A stretch of DNA of 64,000 bases from Diaporthe sp. PMI_573 (taxonomy: Eukaryota > Ascomycota > Sordariomycetes > Diaporthales > Diaporthaceae). The position numbers and the translations under genes were made by a program. Below the pieces are notes generated by a model. The model was given only the letters and a program-made list of their open reading frames with translations. It was not told where the DNA came from and did no database searches. Position 1 is the first letter of the stretch. The number at the start of each line of letters is the position of its first letter. The stretch covers positions 744,001-808,000 of the forward strand of contig JAJTUP010000019.1 in NCBI GenBank assembly GCA_021399435.1, read 5' to 3'. This document shows, in pieces, positions 44,157 to 54,419 of this stretch.

Positions 44157-46081
44157 TCAACGAATCGTCATCTGCTTGACCATGGCGGCCTTGCTGGAGG
44201 AGCCAGCACCAGCGAATCCAGTCGCACCAGGCTTCTTCTCGAAAAGCTTCCAGAACTTCAAGCTCTCGTCCGCGGCTGAAAGGAGGTTAGTATTGTTAGA
44301 CGGTTGAGAAAGGTGAGGTGAAACTTACCCGCTGTTGCGAGCGTCTGTCCGTCAGGGCTGAGGCAGCTGTGCAGCACCCGGCTCTCGTGAGCAGGGATGT
44401 CGATGTTTCGCACAAGGTTAGGGTAACTCCAGATGGTCAGGGAGTTGTCGGGGAAACCGCTCGAGCTGACAATCTCGCGGTGGTGAGGGCTCCAGCGTAG
44501 GCTGGTGACTTGTGAGCCCGTATCGATGCTGTTGACCCGAGCTCCAGAGGTGGTGTTCCAGAAGTGAATGTGGCGGTCGTAAGAACCACCTCCGGTGGCG
44601 AGCAGGTTGGTGTTCCAGGGGCACCAGGAGAGAGCCTTGACAGCAGCCTTATGGTTGGTCTTGGTGAATTTGGGCACAGACAGTGAACGAGCATCCCAGA
44701 TGGAGACGAGGTTGTCATTGCCCCCAGTGGCGAGTTGTTGTCCGTCAGAGCGCCACTCTAGCCCGCAGACCTCTGAGGTGTGGGAAACGAGCTCGGCGAC
44801 CTTGTGCTCTGCGATGCGGACGTCATGGTTGAAGACCAGGCCGCTTCGTGCGCCAGATGAGAGCAGGTGCTTGTCCCAGCCCATGACACCAACGCGAGTG
44901 TCATGGCCAAACATGCTGCGGACTTTGGCACCCTCGGCGACATCCCAGATTTGGATCTCGCCAGAACCAAGGCCTACGCCGACGTAGGCGCCATCGCCAG
45001 ACCACTTGACGCTGCTGATGTAAGTATCAGGGCTTGACTCGAGCAGACAGCTGACGCTGCCCTCGGCGGCAGACCAGATGTAGACGTTGCGCTCGAGGCC
45101 AATAGCGACCTGGTCCCCGGAGCTCCAGTCGAGAAGGTTGAGGTAGTAGTCGTCAATGAGGCCAGGTGCATCCAAGACTCGGTCGGGGCCTGTGGCAATA
45201 CGACGGCGGAACTGGGCGGAGCTGGCGTTGGCCGGCCTGATGGGTCGATTGTACTGCTTGCGGAGGTCGACAGGCTTGGAGGACTCGGGTGCAGCAGGCT
45301 TGAACTCGAGGATGCGTGTGTTCATGCTAACACCACAAGCGTTCGCGAGGGAGTCCTGGTATGCCACGGTATTGGGCGATGGACGCGAGACGTCATCTGA
45401 AGAAGTGTCGGCCTCGTGGTCAAAGTTCAAATTCTCCAGTGCGGCGATAGCGTCGTCAGCAGCCGCGGACAGGATGGCGGATGAGTCTGGGCTGATGTGG
45501 ACCTTCCTCTTCTTGGAGGGACCGTCGGGCTTCCCAGAGCCGGCGTTAGCGATAGCTGAGCTGGCACCACGGTTGGGGATGAAGCGGTCAGCGGCGTGGG
45601 TGGGAACGGCCTTTGTCCTTGGTTTGGACGAGGCCGATTTGGCGGTGGCTGACTTGGAAGAGGTCGACTTGGTGGAGGCGGCCTTTGGCTTTGTGCCGGC
45701 AGGGGACTTGCACTGGTTGTGCTTGCCCGTTCCAGTCAGGGTGAAGTCAGATACTCCAAGCTCGAGTGCCTTCTTGGGGGTGGCAGTAGAGCGAGCGATG
45801 TTGGACTTGGGTGAGTTCTGCTGAGGATGCCTTGACTTGGCGCTCGACCGAGCGAGGTGTGCCGTGAGGTTCCCCCCGTAGATTGACTTTTGCGACGGTC
45901 GCTGGGCGTCGGGTTGACTTGTGCGCTCTGGTGTGAAAGGCGATGACTGCAAGTTGACAGCCACCGCTGTTGTTGTTCGTGACCGAGGAGACGGGGTGAG
46001 TGGTAAGCGACCGCCAGCAGTACGGGAGGAGAACAGTCCTGTGTGGGACTTGAGTGGTGTTGATACCGACGGAGTAGCCAT
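44157..46081 (-). CDS. cdc20: APC/C activator Cdc20 (Fizzy/Slp1)
   Basis: Exons 46081-44329 and 44275-44157 (transcript order) give 623 aa. Cdc20 recruits substrates such as securin and cyclin B to the anaphase-promoting complex and is the target of the spindle checkpoint. The N-terminus (1-300) is Ser/Pro/Lys-rich and disordered, with the C-box DRFIPNR at 165-171, a KKRK basic patch and a KILR-like NTRILEFKP near 254. The WD40 propeller starts near 304 (RVLDAPGLIDDYYLNLLDW) and contains VCGLEWRSDGQQLATGGND, HKAAVKALSWCPW and LLATGGGSYDRHIHFWN. All are close to fission yeast Slp1 and distinguish it from Cdh1. The short last exon, after a 53-bp intron, supplies DESLKFWKLF and the C-terminal Ile-Arg tail (MTIR) that docks on the APC/C. 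A decayed copy of this 3' end lies just downstream. Confidence 0.97.
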
Positions 46082-47189
46082 TTGGACCGGCTACGCAGTA
46101 GCGATGAGAGAGAGAGAGAAAGATGTGGGTGTATGTATGTATGTATGTAGGTGGGACTTCGTGAGCGAGTCTGTGTAGTTGATTTTGAATCTGGTTTGTT
46201 TTGTGTGTGTGTGTGTGAGAGAGAGAGAGAGGGGGAGGGGGAGGGAGGGAGATTTGTAGGTGGTGTCTGGAAGAGGGATTCAGGATGCCAGTCTCGAGGG
46301 CGAGAGTGCCGACTTATATGTGAAGTAAACAAATGTTAGCGCTGGCCGGGCAACGCCAAACCCTGGGGCGTGAACCCTGAGGGTCTGAACCCTGAGGGTA
46401 TGCACCTTGGGGGGCAAGGCTCCGTCGCAGTACTGGACGGAGAATTAGTGCGCTATCCAAGTCGGCACATTGGCTGATATCACAAGCGCCCATCAGTGTC
46501 TGTACTAGCTGCTGGTGGCTGGTGTAGCGTGCAGAGTTTGTCGTCTTTGGAGTCTCTCAAGGTGCTCGAGGGAAAGTTAACCACCCACTGACTATGGTGC
46601 TTGAAGCACTTGTTATTATTCCCATGATCAGGCCCTTGGGACTGTTAGGGTGTTAGGGCGGTATGAGTGGCTGTGATCGAATGCAGGCGGAGCGGCAGGG
46701 ATCTCGCGGGTCCCTCTAGCCGCGCTGGCCTCACCCGATGCGGCACCCCGGCTGCCCGGCCCTCCTCTGGCGTTACCCAGGCACGGATTTCCAAGGTTTC
46801 AGCCCAAGTCGGCTCTTTCCGTCACATCAGGGGAAAACGCCCCATCGCAAACGTCGCTGCCCCGTCCCGTCTGCAGAAACGCCTGAACCTGCACACAGTA
46901 CAAGCAGCCTGCTTTGCTCTTCAATCTGTCGCTTGCACATATACACCCCCAGGCTCCGTCCCGCTCACGCCTGCTGTCCCATGTGACAAGGCCCGGTTCC
47001 CAGCCTTGCCGACCCTACAGCACCGACGCGGACAAGTCGTCGTCGAGCAGTGGCGAGAAAACACCCCAGCCGGACCACCGCCTGTGACCGACTTGGCACC
47101 CGCCCTGGTAGCAGTTTGCATCGTTCGAGATGCTGTCACTGTGACAGGCCAAACTTCCCAGCAAACCTCATCCCATTGCATCCCACACC
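46082..47189. promoter_or_regulatory. Divergent promoter region of cdc20 and the Kelch-BTB gene
   Basis: 1.1 kb between two start codons. The cdc20 side is crowded with dinucleotide and tetranucleotide repeats (46106-46252). The Kelch-gene side is C-rich. A frame open from 46667 overlaps the Kelch gene's start in another frame and is not protein-like. Confidence 0.55.
46106..46252. repeat. Microsatellite cluster in the cdc20 5' region
   Basis: It includes a GA run at 46106-46119, (GTAT)n at 46131-46148, a TG run at 46202-46216, a GA run at 46217-46230 and GGGGGA/GGGA units to 46252. All lie within about 170 bp upstream of the cdc20 start codon. Confidence 0.9.
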
Positions 47190-49577
47190 ATGTCGGATCC
47201 CTCCACCCCGCAGCCTCTCTTTGGCGGCGGTCTGCCGCCAGCGGCATCGACGCCTGCATCCGCGGCAGCAGGCCCATCCACATCCCTCGTGCCCTTCACC
47301 ACGAGTCGCACCCCAGCCAGTGCCTCCTCCGGCAACAACACCTACATAATGCCTAGCTCTCCAATGAAGAAAGCCGCGTCCGACGGGTACAGGCCCAAGG
47401 TGACCCGCACTCTGGGCCAACGTCCCGCATGTCTCGTCAACGCCTCTGTGACGTACTGTGGGAACAACCAGATCTATGCCTTTGGCGGGTTCGATCAGTA
47501 CACTGACGAAGTCTACAACCACGTTCTTCGGCTTGATATCGTCAGCCATCAGTGGAATCTGGTGGATAACTACGGGGACATTCCTGGGGTCCGCATGGGT
47601 ACGTACCTTTGATGCCGCCTGCCCCCCCCCCCAACAACCTTGCTGACTTGCGGCCCAGGCCATACCGCGACCTTGTATCAAGGCGACAAACTTCTCGTGT
47701 TCGGCGGCGAGAACGAGCATAGGACGTACCTCTCCGATCTGATCATTTTCGACCTCAAGACCGCGCATTGGACCCAACCCCAGGTGACCGGCCCTATCCC
47801 CAAAGGTCGCGCACGTCATTCCGCCCTGTTACACGAAGACAAACTTTTTATCATCGGAGGAATCACGGGCCATGACAACTATGTGCTGGACGATATATGT
47901 TACATTGACCTAAAAACCTTTACTTGGTCCCGCGCCTGGCGTTTCGTCGGTCGGTTCGACCACTCGGCATACATCTGGTCAGTCTGACACCCAGTCGATC
48001 TTTATTAGCCTACATCGGCACTGACATCTCGTAGGGGCGACAGAATATGGGTCTTTGGCGGTCTGAGCGAGGATATGGACAAGGTCAGTGATCTTTGGTG
48101 GCTTGACCTGAAAGGCAGCCCCGCATTCGAGAGTGCGCCGCAGTTTGGAACTTACGAACGGCCTGGGTTGGGCAGCCGCGGCGAAAGCTCACCCAGGCCA
48201 CCATATACGATGGGACAGTCCCCAATCGTTGGCGCATCTGGCTACGCAGCCAACTCTCGGACGCAGCAGGTCAACACTCCGTCGTTCCAGATCAAAACTT
48301 ACGCACCCATGGCACCTGGCCTGATACATTCTCACAAGTTCATATCTGGTCCGAACGTGCCTTCACAAGGACCTGGTATCCACTTCCACGTCTACTCGTC
48401 TGGAAATCTGCTCGATTTCGTGACACCAGCCGCGACAATCACGTCCAAGGAATGTGCGCTGTATGCCCTTGAGCTAGGCGAGCTTCGATGGCAAAAAGTT
48501 GCAGAAGGCCGAGAGGTCTTCAAGTCTGGCTTTAGGTGGCACTACTGCACGATGAACGAAGACGGCACCAAAGCGTGGCTGCTGGGCTGCCCTACCGACG
48601 TTTCTGCCCTCGATATTGCTGCGAACGGTTTTGAGGAGCAGCTGAGTGATATAATGGAGATCGATCTCCGCAGGTATGGCTTCTTGGGCAACAATCTGAC
48701 GCCACAGCCGCGGACCGAGCTTGCCGAACCCATGGGAAGGACGCGTCGTGTGGACACGCCTTCCAAGGGCTTGGGCGCAGACCTCGCAAAGGCGTTCAAC
48801 AAACCTCCAGAGGCAGGAAGCGGCGCGGATTTCATTGTCACGGCGCTTTCCGGTGACCCAAACGAGGAAGACTTACTCGGCTCGGCCTTGATTCGGGCGA
48901 GTGATGTGGCCGACGGTGACCAGACGTGGCTATCACCCGACTCGCCGACATCGCCACCCATCCACGTACACCGTCTCATTCTATATCTTCGCTGGCCGCA
49001 CTTTGCACGGCTGTGGGACTCGCATATGGCCGAATTTCACAACAAAAAGATGCACATTCCGGAGCCCTACACCGTGGTGAAGGCTTTTCTTTACTACCTC
49101 TACACAGATCGCATCGATGCCACACCCGAGGATGAGGGCGTTGACGGGCCCAGCAGAGATCTTGCGGACATTGCTGGCCTGCTTGTGATGTCCAACATCT
49201 ACAACATTCCGCACTTGCGTCTTCTGTGCGTCAACCGGCTGAGCCGTGAACTAGACGTCGACCATGCTTGTATAATATGGTACTGCGCGGGGCTTGCAGA
49301 CGAGGAGTGGCTGCGCAAGCGGGCAGCAGGGTTCTGCTTGACACATTGGGGTCGCATAGTGCGCACCACGGGTTTCCTGAGACTTCCTCGAACCGCGATT
49401 GTAGAACTCTCGCAAGAAATCGACACGGAGGGCCGCGTGATCGGCGGAGAGGAACTCGACATGTATGAGGGCGGCGGCTCATACATGGAGAGGAGGAAAG
49501 AAAGCATGTCTAGCAACGTGACACAGTCACTTGAGGCTGAGGAACCAGAAGACGACGATGGAATGGACATGAACTAG
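47190..49577 (+). CDS. Kelch-repeat and BTB-domain protein (Ral2-like)
   Basis: Exons 47190-47598, 47659-47977 and 48035-49577 give 756 aa. After a Pro/Ser/Ala-rich N-terminus (1-70) come Kelch blades at about 74-260: QIYAFGGFDQYTDEVYN, DKLLVFGGENEHRTYLSDL, DKLFIIGGITGHDNYVLDD and DRIWVFGGLSEDMDKVSDL, each with the GG doublet and a following aromatic. A linker follows, then a BTB/POZ-like domain at about 508-645 (DFIVTALSG, IHVHRLILYLRWPHF, FLYYLYTDRI) and a BACK-like helical segment. The architecture resembles fission yeast Ral2, needed for Ras1 activation; that assignment is from memory of the architecture and is moderate. Introns are 60 and 57 bp with CTGAC branch sites; the second uses the less common donor GTCAGT. 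Intron 1 carries a run of 11 C. The acidic C-terminus ends EDDDGMDMN. Confidence 0.9.
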
Positions 49578-50111
49578 CCATTTGCCACGCGGAGACACCG
49601 GCCTCGGCCTGTCCCTTTTGTGAGTGCCGGAGGCGGTTGAAAAGATATACACGTCATGCTTGGAGTTGGCGCAGAGGGGTTCCTATCAGTGTGAGTTTTT
49701 CTACGGGTATCATGGCATGGCGTCTGGGCAAAGACTACAACCTTGCTTTATTTTTTCGTCTTGACCACAGATTTCAAGTCTTAGAGCAAAAGTGAGCGAC
49801 ACGCCACGAATCAATAGAGATGATTGACGAGCCACAAGGCCGGTGCTGGGCTGGCATGCATTGCACGGCAAGCATTATTAGAATCCATCCTTTGCCTAAT
49901 ACGGGAACCGGCCACCGGGTGCGACGCGAGCCGAGCAATGGAACCAACGGCGCCACCACAGGTCCCCCGCATCATGCACCAGCTTATCTCTTGGAGCGAC
50001 GCCTCTGGTGTGACGTCTTGCGGGCCTTGACAAGAGTGCAAGCCACCCACGAACTGCCGACAAAACCTCGAGCGCAGCAGAGGCCCGAGGCGGGGAACAA
50101 TCTGAACCCAA
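49578..50111. other. Intergenic region between the Kelch-BTB and isochorismatase-like genes
   Basis: 534 bp holding the Kelch gene 3' UTR and the promoter and leader of the next gene. I see nothing else in it. Confidence 0.6.
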
Positions 50112-51119
50112 ATGAGCCTCCCACTTAGCGTCTTCTCGCCGCCTCTGACCCCGGATCTAGCGGAGGAAGGCGAGCTACGGGCCGCGTGCGCCGCGGTGAT
50201 GGAGCCGAGCAGCGACGCGCCGCTCAGGTTCGGGCCCACAGGCGACCAGTGGGCCTACGACAGGCACAGCAGGACGTACGACCTCACCCGCGGGGCCGTT
50301 CTCCCCGCCCCGATCAAGATACGCACCACGCGCGGGCCGCCTGATACGTCCATCCTGGTCGCCCCAGCATCGGCGGTGCTGGTGATCGTGGACCTGCAGA
50401 ACTACTTCCTCCACCCGTCGTGCGGCTCGCACCCGGGCGGGCTCGCGGCCGTGGGCCCGCTGCTGCGCGTCATCGAGCGCTGCCGCGGGGTCGGGGTCCA
50501 GGTGGCGTGGCTGAACTGGGGGCTCACTGATGCGGACCTCGCGGCGATGCCGGCCGGGGTGGTGCGCGGGTTTGCGCGGGCCGTGGTCGCGGGGGAGAAG
50601 GACTCGGCCGGGCTGGGGGTGGACCTGGGCGGCGGGAAGGGCAGGTGCCTTGTTGCCGGGGAGTGGAACGCTGAGATCTACGAGCCGCTCCGGAGGGCGG
50701 TCGACGAGGTTGACGACGTCCGCTGCGCCAAGAACCGCATGAGCGGGCTGTGGAGCGAGGAGCAGCCGCTGTGGAGGTATCTGAAGAGGAGCGGAAAGAA
50801 GACGCTCCTGTTCGCGGGTGTAAATACGGACCAGTGCGTGCTGGGGACACTGACGGATGCTTATAATGCCGGGTGGGATTGTGTCCTGGTCGAGGACACG
50901 TGTGCAACTAGGACGGAGGGTGCGACTGAGGTTTGTTTGGCGAATGTTGCGGTGAGTCACCTTTCACTTATGCAACGTTGAGTTGCTTGTTGGAGCTCCG
51001 GGCGGGGACGCCACGGCTGACATACCGGCTCACTTACATCGATCGCCTTAGCTGACAATGTTTATAAGAACAATTACGGATTTGTCATAGACTCGACGGC
51101 ATTCACAGCGTCCGAATGA
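50112..51119 (+). CDS. Isochorismatase-like cysteine hydrolase
   Basis: Exons 50112-50951 and 51069-51119 give 296 aa. The fold is that of the isochorismatase/nicotinamidase family with the triad D94 (VIVDLQNYF), K207 (CAKNRMSG) and C242 (NTDQCVLGTL), followed by AYNAGWDCVLVEDTCAT. A cis-peptide pair before the Cys, typical of the family, is replaced here by Val-Asn (GVNTDQC). About 90 N-terminal residues precede the fold (WAYDRHSRTYDLTRG), a layout common in fungal homologues. The substrate is unknown; amide hydrolysis or detoxification is likely. The 117-bp intron (GTGAGT, branch CTGAC, ending AAG) moves the end from a short unrelated tail to NNYGFVIDSTAF, which matches the family's last strand. 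The gene is more GC-rich than its neighbours, with strong G/C third-base preference. Confidence 0.9.
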
Positions 51120-52396
51120 TTAGGCTCACGACAAGAGGTATAGAGAGAGAGAGAGAGATGGCGTTGGTGGCAGCCAAGACTTCACATGCAATTAACCTCA
51201 AATGGCCTGAGAAGCACCTGTGGGCTCTGCTGTTTCGCACAGGCACTAATGGCAGTGAGAGCCCTGGAGTACGATAGGACTGAAGGGATCCCTCGTTGCG
51301 GGGACGATACGGGGGCGTGAGGAATACGAGCCATGGATCGCGAGAGAGGATGGAAACCCCCAACCTGCCTAGGCGTGGCTGCATGCGGCTCGTTCACGAT
51401 AGGGCCCAAAGGCGCTCCGCCAAGGGTTTAACAGCCCAAAAAATGGAATCAAATTTCTGCGTACAGTACAGTTGGCTGCGGGCTGATGAGTGTGAACCCT
51501 GCATTTGAACCTGCGTCAGAATTTAGGTGGGCAAATACAGAACGGACTGTTACTTTAGCTTTGTGGTGCCGGTGACTGGTGAAGAATCGGCTACGAAAAC
51601 CAATATCACTGTGGTTGGAATGAAAATCTGGGACCTGGAAGGTGATGACAGCAGCGATGGAGACTGGTGAATTGACCGGGCTTCTCATTCGACGATATTT
51701 TGGTTATCTAATGCGCGATAATGCAGCTGGCTGCTGGCTTCTTCTGCCATGTGAAATGTCGTTCGGATCCTTCCACCCTTCCCAGGCAGCCCGCGACATT
51801 TTAGCCGCACCAGAAAGCATGCTTGTTCATTCCAGTGCGAGTCTTGTTTGGGCTCGCATCTCTTCTCGCCCCACCGTCAGTCCCATCCTGCCGGATCGTG
51901 TGCAGCTCCTTTTGATGAATGCCTCCCCCGCTCCTCCACAGGGTGGTCCGCATGCCAGTGGTGCATGTTCATGTCGAGTCTTTGGGAAGCATTGCCGAAT
52001 ACAATCATATGTCTATGTAAATGCCGCAAAGTGGTGGCTGATGGTTGTGAAGAAGAAGGTCTGCCGCCGTTACGCCGTGAATGGGTTGATGGATATCATG
52101 GCAAAGGTAGAAAGAAAAGCGAAGTCGTCTTGCCGACCCACAAAAGGGACCATCGGCCAACCAATTGCACGGATAACGCCGTGAAAATGCAGGTCGTGCT
52201 GGAGATTGGGATCGCTCTGCCCCCGTCAATTCCCCCGGCAACGTCGCAATCTTGCTCATGAGGATCGTGCTTGCTGTCGGTAAATCCGTTCCGCCAGAAG
52301 GGGGGGGGGACACCGAGAGGAGTAAAAATCGAAAGAGAGGGTCTGCGGCCTCCCGAGAAAGAAGTGAATTTGTGTGCTGCCGATAAGGTGCCGGGC
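51120..52396. other. Intergenic region without a recognisable gene
   Basis: It holds the 3' ends of two convergent genes. ORFs near 51642-52184 (+) lack family character. The minus-strand ORF 52005-52538 overlaps the small secreted protein gene in another frame. Ten G lie at 52300-52309. Confidence 0.5.
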
Positions 52397-52641
52397 TCAT
52401 CCGCCCTGAACGACGACGTCGCCCTTGCAGATGCCATAGGAACAGCATGCCTCGGGCTCGAGTTTGCCCATGAGAATCTGGTCTCGCTTTGACTGTGGTC
52501 TGTATGTTAGCAACATGTTGGCAGGCCATGGGGCGCATGGTGGGGTATGCTCACGTCCGGGCAGGGCACGGGGCTGGCCAAGGCCATGCTGCCGAAGAGG
52601 ACAGCGGCAGCAACCGCTTGTATTGTGATTCTGAGTTGCAT
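52397..52641 (-). CDS. Small secreted cysteine-rich protein, 60 aa, two exons
   Basis: Exons 52641-52555 and 52492-52397 (transcript order). Residues 1-22 form a signal peptide: MQLRITIQ, a hydrophobic core AVAAAVLFGSMA and a likely cut after ALA, before SPVP. The mature part has four cysteines (27, 45, 46, 51) with the cluster ACCSYGIC, a dibasic KR at 31-32 and a glycine-ended tail DVVVQGG. The 62-bp intron has donor GTGAGC, branch CTAAC and two AG acceptors seven bases apart. Only the second keeps the frame into ACCSYGIC, and its distance from the branch site (13 bases) is also the more usual one. A TATATAT element lies about 230 bp upstream. I do not recognise a family. Its secretion suggests action outside the cell, for instance as an effector-like or antimicrobial-like peptide, but that is unproven. 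The exons are too short to show as a long ORF. Confidence 0.7.
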
Positions 52642-54182
52642 TCTGGGCTGGAGATGATTTGGCGTTTGGGTTTAGAGGAGGAAGATTCAGTCGCAAGAGG
52701 TGACTGTGCGACTTGGAGGGGGCCAGGAGAGCCTCAGGTGAAGTAAAGGTAGGAGGTGAGTAGGTGGGAGTATAGCGTGGGGGGGGGGGTGCAGGAAGGT
52801 TTACTTCAAGCCAAACGGCGAGGCGGCACAGGCGGCGAGTGAAATAAGATGGAAGGGGAGCCACAAACAGATATATACATGCAGTCATGGTTGGAATACG
52901 CTGGCAGCCACGGAAACGGGGCGACAGGGACGAAGGCTCACCTCACCTCACACCTCACCTGCCGGGGCGATGGATTACTGAGACTGAGATGGGAGACGGA
53001 GACCCATTTGGGCCCCCATATGAGAGACCACCAGGTCAACAAAACCACAACGGTAGGCTCGCCTCCGTTCCTGGATGCGGGATGCTGGATGCTGGATGCC
53101 GTGGGAGTCCAAATCATCCGCCCAATCTACTCGACACTGCGCGAGCCGGGATGTGCTGGGCAGCAAGCTGGAATGCCATCAACCCAGCTGCCCTTGTCCA
53201 CCCTCGTTCGGTTGACCTTGCCGAGGTGGGGTCCCACCCGTCCACACACGGGTTACATGGTGCAATCGCACTACCCTCTCGGTGGTTTATCTCGTGTTTC
53301 GTACACAGTGGAAAGCAGCGCAGCCCGAGAAACAAAACCACCCGTGACCCGTCGCCTCCCACGTCTGACCTATTTTCGGCTACATCGTCAGCTCGTAACC
53401 CGGCTCAGAACCCGAGCCTTACTCAACATTCTCTCAGGACGCCGGCCAGATGACCTGCTATCACCCAAGATTCCGCGCTTGGCAAAAGTGAGGCTATAGT
53501 GACTCACGCATATTGGTTAGCACGCTACGGGACAGGCATTCGACAAAAGTCTGATAGAGCTGCATTCCTTTGTTTGCCGCCCTATCCTTCGTCATGATAT
53601 TGCTGCTGGAGCTAGGGATTGTTCAAGCAAGATACAGCGGCACTATCCAGTCTAACTCACACAGTCAGGTGTTCAGATTTCATGTGGGTGCCCAGGTGCA
53701 TGGCGGGTCAGACAAGTGTAATGCAGGCAGTGCTACGAGTGCTCAATGGGTGCATGTTCTCGGTCTCGAATAATTAAAAGTCCGCTTCCCCAACATCTCT
53801 TCGGCTGATGCAAAAGACTTACCGCCGTCGTGTGCAACTGACTTGATCGGCCCGCCAAGAAGGTAATATACTCCACTGAGGTTTGCAAACCCCCAAGGGG
53901 AAGTAGGCTGTCGACTCGTCGTCTCCCCACGCTTTATTGATATGGGGCAAGTCAGAGTCATGAAGGTGGTTAAAGCCACGTTCGAGGGACAGAGGACTGC
54001 AGTTGAAGTGCTCAGCAATAAATCGAAATTTTCTACATATAAAGGCTGATGATCATTCTCTGTTGAGCCAAGACACTTTGCAGATTCTCAAACACTATCA
54101 ATCCACATTCAATACTCCTTCAGGCCACCAAGCACACCTGTCCCAATCACCTTCAATCATATCGAGTCGCAAACCAAACAAG
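52642..54182. other. Divergent region between two small secreted protein genes
   Basis: It should hold both promoters. A TATATAT on the minus strand lies at 52872-52878 and a run of 11 G at 52779-52789, upstream of the 60-aa gene. ORFs at 52849-53499 (+) show no family signs. A frame at 53570-53773 begins with a hydrophobic stretch but lacks a good ATG. Confidence 0.5.
54038..54043 (+). promoter_or_regulatory. TATA box of the 78-aa secreted protein gene
   Basis: TATAAA, 140 bp before the ATG, followed by an A/C-rich leader without an upstream ATG close to the start. Position and sequence suit a strong inducible fungal promoter. Confidence 0.6.
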
Positions 54183-54419
54183 ATGCTTTTCAGCACCAAG
54201 TCTGTCCTCTTCTTCGTCGCCGCCCTGGCGACAGCCAACGCAGCCGCCGTTCCCGCGCAGCCCGCCATCTTGGACGCCCGCGTCACAGCCCAGGACATCA
54301 AGGGCTGCTACGACGGCGCGTTCACTTGCGCCAACGCCTGCAATGCTGTACTTCAGAACGAGGGCTACCAGTGCCTCAAGCATGAAGGTGGTGACAGCAC
54401 CTGCTGTGTAAAGCTGTAG
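54183..54419 (+). CDS. Small secreted cysteine-rich protein, 78 aa
   Basis: A single exon. Residues 1-20 are a clear signal peptide: MLFSTK, hydrophobic SVLFFVAALA, then TANA as the cut site. A short Ala/Pro pro-region follows, reaching DAR at 31-33. The rest carries six cysteines at 42, 49, 53, 64, 74 and 75 (GCYDG, FTCANACN, YQCLK and a terminal TCCVKL), enough for three disulfides in about 40 residues. This layout is common in fungal small secreted proteins and effector candidates. I do not recognise the family and infer no activity. A TATA box lies upstream, and a C-run plus hairpin follow the stop. It lies 1.5 kb from, and divergent to, another small secreted cysteine-rich gene. Confidence 0.85.
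   Translation: MLFSTKSVLFFVAALATANAAAVPAQPAILDARVTAQDIKGCYDGAFTCANACNAVLQNEGYQCLKHEGGDSTCCVKL

Noticed and set aside
46667..47356. 229-codon ORF overlapping the Kelch-BTB start
   Set aside because: It is in a different frame from the Kelch gene and reads as Arg/Pro/Ser-rich leader sequence.
52005..52538. 177-codon ORF on the minus strand
   Set aside because: It runs through the 60-aa secreted gene in the wrong frame and is Arg-rich beyond it.
53570..53773. Possible third secreted protein (hydrophobic start at 53570)
   Set aside because: The frame opens with TTG, the only ATG is inside the hydrophobic stretch, and the remainder has a single Cys and no motif.
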